Source: Phlebotomus papatasi (lineage: Eukaryota > Arthropoda > Insecta > Diptera > Psychodidae). From it: DNA of 64,000 bases. The DNA is taken from the NCBI RefSeq assembly GCF_024763615.1, contig NC_077224.1, positions 18,879,078 through 18,943,077 of the forward strand, written 5' to 3'. Position numbers and translations under genes: made by a program. The notes beneath the pieces were generated by a model. That model was not told where the DNA came from. It made no database searches and was given only the letters and a program-made list of their open reading frames with translations. This document shows positions 56,560 through 64,000 of this stretch, one piece after another (the stretch's first letter is position 1; each line of letters starts with the position of its first letter).

Positions 56560-58680
56560 CTCTTGAATTTAGATTAATTTTGGTATTGACTTTGAATTCT
56601 GCTATAAAATAATTAATAAAATTATGGGATTGGTTATAGTGCATTATGGTAGTGAATTCGAAAATCCGGATTTCAGCAACAAATAGCATTGAATCTAGAG
56701 AATCCTGTACTAAACTTTTAGAGATTTTGGCATTAATTTTAGTATTTTGGTGTTGATTTTGAAAGAGAAATACGAATTATAGCAAAAGTGGCATTGAAAG
56801 TAGAGCACTAGTTCGTAAATTTTTGAGATTGTAGCATATTTTGGCATTTTTTTAGACCATTTTGGCACTGATTTTAGTAAATAAGTCCCCTAGATTCCAT
56901 GCTATTTGCTAAACAGTGGATTTCTTTTCAAGCAATGTCAAAATGTACTAAAATGAATGCCACAATTCCCAAAGTTTGATGTAAAAATATCATTCTAGAA
57001 ATACAAATTAATACTATAGAGCCAAATTGCTATGAAATTTGTGCCTTTTTCCCCCTAACTTATTTTGTAGGTCTAAGGCCCGTCGGCTTATTATGACCAA
57101 AAAGTACCATAATGCTCTAGAATTAATATGATAATGATCACAAATCAATGTCAAATTGATCTAAAATCACTGTTATTATGCACTAAAATCAATGACATAA
57201 TGCTTTAAAATATGTGCCATAATAATCTAAATTTATATCGAAAAACTCTGAAACAAATATCATAATGCTATAAAATTGTGCGCAAAGAGCAATAAAAAAT
57301 GATGCCATAATGATCTAGAATCAATACCATTATGCTCTAAAATCAATGTCAAACTGCTCTAAAATTGAGGCAAATTTTCTCTAAAATTTATGCCAAACTG
57401 CCCTAAAATCAGTGTCATAATGCTCTAAAATCAGTGCTATAATACTTTAAAATATATGCTATAATAGTGTAAAATTGATACCGCTAACTCTGAAGCAAAT
57501 CCCATAATTCTTAAAAATTGGTAATAAAATGCCCTAAAATTGGAGAGAAAATACTATAAAACTCATGCCATAATGCTCTAAAATTGACGCGAAAATGTTC
57601 TAAAATTGAAGCCAAAGTGTTCTGAAAACATTTCCAAACTGCTCTATAATTGACGCCAAAATTCTCTAAAATCAAAATCTAATTGATATAAAATTAATGC
57701 CAAACTGCTATAAAACTTGTGCCATAATGCTCTAAAATCATTGCCAAAGTGCTCTAAAATTGAGGCAAATATATTCTAAAACCAATGCCAAAATGATATA
57801 GAATCAATGTCAATGCTCTAAAATAAATGCTATAATGCTTTAAAATATTAAATATGCTATAATATTCTAAAATTGATACCGATATGCTCTGAAACAAATG
57901 TCAGAATGCTTAAAAATTGGAATAAAATGCACTAAAATTGAGGAGAAAATGTTATAAAATTTATGCGATAATGCTCTAAAATCAATGCTAGACTGCTCTA
58001 AAATCAATGTCAATGTGCTTTAAAATTTATAGCAAAACTGGTCTTAGATTGATGCCATGATGCTCTAAAATCAATGTCAAAATGCTCGAAAATTGGGGCC
58101 ATTATGATCTAAAACGTATGCTACTAGGGGAAACCGGGACAAAATTAGCCACGTATGCTATTAGACAGTAGGAGGTTATAGCTTGCTTTCTTAAGAATAA
58201 TATGCAACGCATAATAAATTTTGTTTTGTAAATTTATTTTCGGTATTGCCTATAAGAGTGAGCGAGATGACTAGATTTAGGTCTCACTCACTCGCGCTGA
58301 AATGTCAAAAATATGTTTACAAACAAAAGTTATTGTGCGCTGGTCATTAGTCATAATAAAGAAAACAAACTTTATTCCAAATAAACACCTCCCTTCCTAT
58401 TCACTGAAGTATTTATCAGCCTGATACAAACATTTTTTTTTTACTAATTATACGCAATGAAAAATTTAGTTTACTGGCTAAATGTACCCCGGTCACCTCT
58501 ATATTAGAAAATGTATCCAAATATGTTCTAAAATAGATACCATAGTGTTTTAAAATCAATGCAGCAATGTATTGTGATACTGATAATTGTCTAATAGTCA
58601 ATGGAAAGAGTGCTAAAATAATTGTCATTATATACTAAAAAAAAAGATATTTATGGAATTGTTTTAATGCCATAGTATTA
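56560..58680. repeat. 22-bp degenerate satellite with an inverted left part
   Basis: From about 57090 to 58120 the unit TGCTCTAAAATCAATGCCAAA repeats with mostly 22-bp spacing (about 45 units), and it resumes at 58505-58680. From 56560 to 56890 the same unit appears more diverged and in reverse (TTTTGGCATTAATTTTAG). The two parts form large inverted arms. Interrupted by the MITE at 58125-58503. No coding capacity. Confidence 0.8.
58125..58503. mobile_element. MITE TAGGGGAAACCGGGACAAAATTAGCCA inserted in the 22-bp array
   Basis: Ends TAGGGGAAACCGGGACAAAA / TGTACCCCGGTCACCTCTA with TTAGCCA / TGGCTAA. The right interior is the reverse of the left interior of the 34801 element. The array unit resumes directly after it. 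Confidence 0.72.
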
Positions 58681-58796
58681 CTTGATTTCAAAGCCAAGAA
58701 TGCAGTAAAATCAACTAAAAAATATATAGGAATCTTACAATGCTACAAATATTGCAAAAAAAGCATTGATTTTCTTACATTTTTCTATTTTATTTA

Positions 58797-59758
58797 GGGG
58801 AAAGTCGTCTGCCTTTAAATGCAGCAGCCTTCAAATGTTGCGATTTTTTCGTTGTTCTCAAAAGCATAAATTATATTCTATTAACTATTAGGTAGCTATC
58901 CATCATCCTCACAAATCATCAAAAAATGGAGAGCCTGGCTCCTATTTCCTAGATGCTAGATCAAAAAAAAAATGAAAATGAGCTCTAAACTATAATTTTG
59001 ATGTTCCACAAATCATGTGATTTTTCATAATAAAAATCATTTTACAAATAAATCTTCCATTGTGACAAATAGAAGGTTAATCAGGCTTAATATTTCTGTT
59101 AATACATTTTGGTTCAGATGACACAATTTTTGTGGGTGGCAAAAATTTGCAAATATCACCCTGCAGCAGCCTTTAAATGCTAATGTCGTGTGCCTTTAAA
59201 TCCTATCTTTCCATACATCAAAACATGTGAAATCGAACTCCTACTTTTCTCTGACGAACGTCATACAAATACTTATATCCTGCTATCTTGCTCCGGCCGG
59301 GATGTTTCAAGTTGACAATTTTCAACTTCAATGGCTTTTTCTTCCAAATTTTCAAGTGCAAAACAGTGCTTCAGAAAAATGTGAAGAAAAGTTATTGTTT
59401 AATGTCTTTTGACTGCAGTGATGATTTTAGTGAGTGCGTTAGGCTTCAACCTAATCATTTATAGCCCATTTAGTTTTATTGATTCAATATTCTCAGTAAA
59501 AAAAACATTTAAAGTCAGCTGCCTCGCGTTTAAAGGCAGACTATGCCAGCTGCCTTCATACAAATCGACATCACTTTTTTAATTTCCTCAGAAGGAAAAA
59601 CTGAGGACTTGCAAGTGCTAAATGAGGTAATCATATACGCCGAATGAACAAGAGAATTTTTTGGTGTAGTAGAAAATAAAATCCATTTTGTGGATTCTTC
59701 AGAAAAAAATCTTAAATTTGGAACTCCATTTATCGTTTGAAGGCAGACGACTTTCCCC
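58797..59758. mobile_element. 962-bp TA-target element GGGGAAAGTCGTCTGCCTTT
   Basis: Between TA (58795-58796, 59759-59760). Ends GGGGAAAGTCGTCTGCCTTT / GAAGGCAGACGACTTTCCCC (about 25 bp). Internal copies of GCAGCCTTTAAATG and TGCCTTTAAAT. No transposase. Confidence 0.85.
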
Positions 59759-59810
59759 TATATTTATTTTTTTGTGCTCATACTTACTTTGTTGTGATTT
59801 TTTCTAACAG

Positions 59811-59992
59811 TGTACATCTGCAGCCAATTATAAGTTGCTGGAAAATCAATCTCTCTTGAAGATTTCTATTGGAATTCAAAATTTATGGGGGACAGTTCTT
59901 CAGCAAACTTTCCCTTCCTCCTTTCTTCTGACTCATTTTTCTCTGTCAATGAATTTTTATGAGAGCTCTCGCGAACGGGGTAGAAGAACTCT
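59811..59992 (+). CDS. Possible 182-bp internal exon, unrecognised
   Basis: The segment begins after a good acceptor (GATTTTTTCTAACAG, ending 59810) and ends at the donor-like CTCT|GTAAGA. Frame 1 is open throughout (61 codons to a TAA lying inside the donor), starting CTSAANYKLLENQSLLKI. It begins 52 bp to the right of a 962-bp MITE. No homology is recognised, so coding status is uncertain. Confidence 0.25.
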
Positions 59993-60879
59993 GTAAGAAT
60001 CGATTAACATTACAATTTTTGGTGTATTTCATAAATTTTCGAGATTTTAATGTTTTTTTTTTGTATCCCTGGACGTTTTTTGTTGGTTATTATAATTTTG
60101 GCCGTTCTCAATCACACTGCAAATGAGCTTTTTTGTTGTTGATTCGGTTGAAGGGGTTTGAGATGGGATAGAGGGTTTTAGAAAAAAAAAGACGGTCGTC
60201 CCACTTGGTGAAATGGCAAAATTCATTAAGCCACCCTCGTCATAAAACAATGTTAACTCATCATTATTAGCCAAAATCACGTATCTAAATATTTATGTAT
60301 AAATACATTTTCCACCGAAGTACTGGTATGTACGAGTTGAGTGTGACTGAACTTGTGTATTGCGATCATATTAAAAATATGATGAATGGCTCTCGAGAGT
60401 GCTCAAGTGAGAGGAGTATGTATGTAAATTGACTCAATCAGAGTGAATTTATTTCAATATGCTCCATATAAATCGCAGAAGAATTTCTTTGGTAGACGGT
60501 TCTTCCTCCTTGAGCTGGGGAGAAGAAGTACATTGGAGCATTGAGGGAAGGAAGGAAGAAAAAAAACCCGTAGTTATGAATAATGTTTTCATATACATAT
60601 GTATATACTTGTTGGGCAAAAATGAAGAAAATATTGTGCGTGGATGGGAAGTTACTATGTGGTGGCTTTCTCTTCATACATTTACACTGTCTAGAACAGA
60701 ATTCACGATGAATATTACGAATCATCAAATTTGCATATAAATTGTGTGGAATTTATTCATCAAAATCATCTTATAGATAGCTCTATGTGTTACATAAATT
60801 CATGCTATGTTAGATATTAAATTGATTCCTCTTTGGAAAATTGGAGATTTCATTTCATGGACTCTCTCTTTTTTAATAG

Positions 60880-61080
60880 ACCCATGAAGATTTTCCCAAC
60901 CACAATAACTCTATGTGTTGGTGGCTCTTCTTCAGAAATTGGGTCGTTGACAATTTTCTGTGGAGGAAAAATAGAGTCAGAAAAACCCTGAGGAACCAGC
61001 AATGCACAAAGAATTTTCAAGTGCATGGTGAATGGATAGAGAGATGGATAAACTTGACTTTAGCTCTCAAACCAAATTAA
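60880..61080 (+). CDS. Possible terminal exon, unrecognised
   Basis: An acceptor-like CTCTCTTTTTTAATAG ends at 60879. It is followed by 66 open codons to TAA at 61078-61080, with a tryptophan-rich basic stretch (CWWLFFRNWVVDNFLWRKNR). A second frame is open for about 35 codons and would continue the phase of the candidate exon ending at 59992. The two readings conflict, so I treat this only as a candidate. Confidence 0.22.
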   Translation, partial: THEDFPNHNNSMCWWLFFRNWVVDNFLWRKNRVRKTLRNQQCTKNFQVHGEWIERWINLTLALKPN

Positions 61081-61424
61081 ATTAAACTCGCATTTTTGTA
61101 CATGATATACATAGGGAAAATATTTCAGTAATTTTTTTTTCGGAAAAACCCACGATGGAAAAGTTGATGAGAGGTTGAGCGAAAGACATGAAAGGTTGAA
61201 GAAAAATGTACAAAGAATATAAATATAATTTAATTTTCATTTACCGACAACAACTCAATTACTGTGCTACACTCAATGAAATAATATTTGTGCTTAGGGG
61301 ACATAGTGGTGTCTTGGGCATGAATGATGATTGCAAATTATAATACTTGAACTTCCGTAGATACGGATGACTTTTCACTCTTGTTTTTCGTAAGATTTTC
61401 ATTAATTCTAGCACTTAAGGATAG
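61081..61424. other. Intergenic, no feature seen
   Basis: AT-rich, no coding or repeat signal. Confidence 0.45.
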
Positions 61425-61863
61425 TCTCTACCGATCCTACCTACCACATCTGATCGGTGAAGGCCATCCCTAAAAGTTAGAATTAAATAAAGGCCTAAAA
61501 ACAGAAGGGGGCAAAGTAGTCTAGATTTAGATTTAGAATGTATTAATAATCTTATCAAGATATAATATTACAAAGGTAATCATTTTTGCAATGTCAATTC
61601 TCGTAGTGGAAGAATCTGCTAAGTGTATTATAGACCGTCCAGGACCACCTTCCCGCGGTGTGGACGCTTCTTCTATGCTCCCGGAGTTATTCGGCGAAGG
61701 CGATGCATTATATTATGTTAATATTAACATGTGAAAATTGTCTAAATCATACATTCAGATTTTTGCACCGGACGGGACTCGAACTCACAACTGTGAGAGT
61801 CGAATCAGAGATCTCATCGGCCCAAAATCCAACGATCTTGCATATTGCGCCACTGAGATCCCC
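61425..61863 (-). mobile_element. tRNA-derived SINE, copy 2
   Basis: The head on the minus strand reads GGATCTCAGTGGCGCAA (A-box-like, near 61850-61863) and GTGAGTTCGAGTCCCG (B-box-like, 61775-61790). The body runs left and ends near a hairpin ACCGATC...GATCGGT at about 61433-61462. It lies immediately downstream of LINE sequence on the same strand. The body is diverged from copy 1. Confidence 0.6.
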
Positions 61864-61899
61864 AGATTTAGAAGAGGGGGTGGTCAAATGTGACCGCTG

Positions 61900-62265
61900 C
61901 ACCCAGGCCCCTTATTGGGCCCATTATGCATCCCCTATTAAGGGCAGGGTGTGTCAAGCCAGCGGGTTCTCCGGTTAAACTCCATCAAGCAGGCCGGCTG
62001 TATCCCTAATAACTCACTTTGACGCAGTACCGCTTTTCCAAACAGCTTCTGCCTCAAATTACATTAATTGAGACAGTCATACGCGAGATGTATGATCGTT
62101 TCCTCAGTCTCATTAGATTCCAGATGGCCAGTTAAAGTGTTGACAGCCCGACGCGGTCTCTAACGGCTGTCACCCACATCATAAGCAGTCCGTTTTTTAT
62201 CGATATTGGCCATACATAGTCTGGACACATGTCAGTTAGTTGTCGCGGTCCAGTCCGTTTGATGA
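61900..62265 (-). mobile_element. LINE ORF2 C-terminal fragment, degraded
   Basis: The minus strand encodes NTLTGHLESNETEETIIHLA, then, after a stop, LRQKLFGKAVLRQSELLGI and ACLMEFNRRTRWLDTPCP. This is the layout of the cysteine/histidine C-terminal region of RNase-H-bearing non-LTR elements (LTGH...EETxxHLxxxC...LRxxxFG). Stops and frame changes show decay. The end of the reading frame lies next to the 5' end of a tRNA-derived SINE on the same strand. Confidence 0.55.
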
Positions 62266-62270
62266 GCCTT

Positions 62271-62414
62271 TAACCCTTTAAGGACGATTGGGTCACCGGT
62301 GAGTCAAAAATTGAAATTTTCCTACGGCCATTCAAAGTCATGTTTCGCTCCAAAAAGGTGGAAAAATTATTTTTCTGATCTCCAATTTTAAACCTTCATG
62401 TCCTTAAAGGGTCA
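62271..62414. mobile_element. MITE TAACCCTTTAAGGACGATTG, copy 2
   Basis: About 144 bp. Ends TAACCCTTTAAGGACGATTG / CATGTCCTTAAAGGGTCA. Palindromic GGGTCACCGGTGAGTC near the left end. Abuts the LINE fragment. Confidence 0.7.
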
Positions 62415-62568
62415 ACATATCTTCTCTTATTATAATTTCTTTATTTGTGAGGATCTGCGGTAGTCTAAAAATACCCTATTGGAATCGATCCTGCTTCTGG
62501 TGACTGAAAGGAAACTCGTACCCCAGGAAACTTGTATTTATGAACATGAGCTCTATCATTTAACCCAT

Positions 62569-62822
62569 CACTGAGAAAAAACGGGGGTGCGATTTGTTTT
62601 TTCCTCATGACTTTAACACTTTTAGGTGTAAAAATATATCAACATTTTTTAATGTTAATTTTCCCCCTTTTTAAGGGTAAAATCAACATGAAAAAAGTGT
62701 AACTTTAACCCATAATACACCTAAAAAGCATAATATTTTCACCGATTTCGGATCAATACTGCAGGGTAAAATAAACATTTCCGGAATTCCGTTATTTTAA
62801 CTTTTTCGGATATCTCTCAGTG
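62569..62822 (+). mobile_element. TA-target MITE, CACTGAGARAAA family, copy 4
   Basis: 254 bp. Ends CACTGAGAAAAAACGGGGG / CGGATATCTCTCAGTG. Flanks are AT on both sides. Confidence 0.85.
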
Positions 62823-62904
62823 ATTGAACTAAAGATCTTCAGTCTGAGTTTCGAAAGAATCATAGTACTGTACTCTTTCACGTTCTTTATATATGGGCTT
62901 TAGT

Positions 62905-63055
62905 TAGGAGTTGGAGAGCCGAGAAGGTCAGTTCGGTCTAGAATGTCAGAGAAAAATGGTCTCTTGGGGGAATGTGGCTGGGTGCTTGAAGGTGTGCTGG
63001 CTAGTTGCTTAAGAGAACTCATTCCTTATCAATCCTTCCAATCTAAGAATTCGCA
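62905..63055 (+). repeat. GC-rich dispersed repeat, copy 2
   Basis: GGTCAGTTCGGTCTAGAATG, GTGGCTGGGTGCTTGAAGGT and CAATCCTTCCAATCTAAGAA match 22935-23108. Lies 250 bp before the LINE reverse transcriptase, possibly related to it. Confidence 0.55.
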
Positions 63056-63499
63056 AAAAGCACAAAACGCGATAGCACAAAACGAGATTTCTCCATCACA
63101 TTTAGGATAGATATAATTTTATGTATTATAAACGTTTGAAAACGCACTTTGTTTATGTTTTCCATAAATGCAATTTTTTTTATTAGGGGTCCATCTGGAA
63201 GATGATTGCCCCGATAAATGCAATTTGACGGCCCAACAGATTAAATGTTGTCAGAACTTTAGCACTAACTAACTCTCAATTTAACAAAGTAATCTTGGTG
63301 AGGAACTGGCATTAGTCTCAGGTTTGAAGCCGGCCTTGGGATCAATCTTGGCATTACAATGGTTTTGGATAGTTACTATCTTTAGTATTTTGGTCCTCCT
63401 GGACTTTTCTAAAGTTTTTGACAGTATATCATCCTCTCTGTTCCACTACAACTTCAGAGCAATCTTCAGGATCTTTTTAGTTTTTCTACGGTACCTATC

Positions 63500-63712
63500 C
63501 GCCTTATGGGTCCCGGTCATAATCCCGATAGCCAAAATCCCGAACGCCAAAATCCCGAAAGCCAAAATCCCGAATTAGTAAAAATGTCATAGCTACTCCC
63601 ACGATTCTACCCGTGCTTGCTGGAGGCAAATGGAAATCTTCTGTGTCTTTGGCTGTCTGTCTCTTCTGTGATTTTGGCTTTCGGGATTTTGGCCTTTTCG
63701 GGATTTTGGCTG
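63500..63712. mobile_element. Foldback-like element with 15-bp arms, copy 2, inside the LINE
   Basis: The left arm AATCCCGATAGCCAAAATCC and further CCCGAACGCCAAAAT units sit opposite the right arm TTTTGGCTTTCGGGATTTTG. The centre (about 63580-63665) is the reverse complement of the centre at 5680-5768. Splits the reverse transcriptase reading. Confidence 0.72.
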
Positions 63713-63798
63713 CCACCGCCGCCTTATACAATCTTACCTTGCATCCAGATCACCGATTGTAAAAGCTGGCGAATCAGTCTCGTCTCCATTTGACCTTA

Positions 63799-63908
63799 TG
63801 GCCTCTACATACTAGAGAAAGTTATGTCCATATTGAAGAAAATTCCCTACGCTTTTGCAAGAGAAACTCTTTAATATGGACATAAATTTCTCTAGTGTGT
63901 AGAGGCCA
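63799..63908. mobile_element. PIF/Harbinger-like MITE TGGCCTCTACATACTAGAG, copy 2, inside the LINE
   Basis: 110 bp with TTA exactly duplicated (63796-63798, 63909-63911). Ends TGGCCTCTACATACTAGAG / CTCTAGTGTGTAGAGGCCA. Removing it restores ...SSPFDL-THGVS in the host LINE, which fixes the insertion site. Confidence 0.9.
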
Positions 63909-64000
63909 TTACTCATGGTGTTTCTCACAGGGCACTATTTTGGGACCCATTCTCTTTTCGCTTTTCATAATTGATCTCCCGCGATTACTTCGATATTGCG

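Larger units (their letters stand above)
63313..64000 (+). mobile_element. LINE reverse transcriptase, broken and running off the right edge
   Basis: Degraded ORF2 of a non-LTR retrotransposon. The frame at about 63313-63470 reads SGLKPALGS, then LVLLDFSKVFDSI, the catalytic motif A region with its aspartate. After an insertion (63500-63712), RSPIVKAGESVSSPFDL follows at about 63750-63795. After a second insertion (63799-63908), QGTILGPILFSLFI (motif B region) follows in another frame, because CA is duplicated near 63930. The YADD box would lie beyond the window. The element is inactive. The clade is Jockey/CR1/R1-like and not resolved. Confidence 0.75.

Noticed and set aside
57090..58120. 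CRISPR or binding-site array in the TGCTCTAAAAT repeats
   Set aside because: Degenerate head-to-tail 22-bp units without unique spacers; an ordinary minisatellite.
60438..60740. Overlapping frames of 93 and 96 codons on both strands
   Set aside because: They are mutual shadows with low-complexity stretches, no recognisable product and no splice support.
61658..61978. 106-codon plus-strand frame
   Set aside because: It is the antisense of the SINE and LINE fragment and includes the SINE promoter boxes.

Overview
This is a window of AT-rich, intron- and transposon-dominated animal nuclear DNA. The strongest gene is the 5' half of an insect-type black/cysteine-sulfinate decarboxylase gene. It starts in a fly-like translation context, and the surrounding DNA is packed with short TA-target MITEs. 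I infer an insect, most likely a dipteran such as a midge or sand fly. The sequence alone does not fix the species.

Layout, left to right. (1) 1-7355: the leftward (minus-strand) decarboxylase gene runs through here as intron. It holds a tRNA-derived SINE inside a 19-bp inverted repeat, a ~300-bp-period degenerate repeat, a Foldback-like element and several MITEs. (2) 7356-17572: two coding exons of the decarboxylase (exon 2 at 7356-7723, exon 1 at 16886-17572) around a 9.2-kb intron full of foldback MITEs. The exon with the PLP-binding lysine is not in the window. (3) 17.8-31.4 kb: intergenic DNA with nested hAT-like and mariner-like elements, a possible signal-peptide exon at 25.6 kb and two unrecognised coding-like segments at 28.1-28.3 and 30.5-30.8 kb. 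(4) 31.4-32.1 kb: a compact minus-strand BRI3-like (LITAF-related) membrane protein gene, 129 residues in two coding exons. (5) 32-53 kb: MITE-rich DNA with a possible enhancer carrying a SOX-POU composite site (38.1 kb), an unusual 1.8-kb element with degenerate ~290-bp modules (43.6-45.4 kb), and a 30-bp minisatellite inside a hAT-like insertion (50.0-50.3 kb). (6) 53.7-61.1 kb: three plus-strand segments that look like exons, separated by more elements and a 1-kb array of a 22-bp repeat. (7) 61.4-64 kb: a graveyard of a SINE, two degraded LINEs and elements inserted into them. One LINE reverse transcriptase runs off the right edge.

Only the decarboxylase and the BRI3-like gene are confident protein-coding genes. 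They show no evident functional link. Most of the remaining structure is transposon biology: at least 15 families of short elements can be delimited from their own inverted ends and target duplications, and several nests give a clear relative order of insertion. Many unrelated families share ends of the form GGG(G/T)AA next to a TA target, which suggests mobilisation by a common mariner-type machinery. Others have 3-bp TAA/TTA (PIF/Harbinger-like) or 8-bp (hAT-like) duplications.
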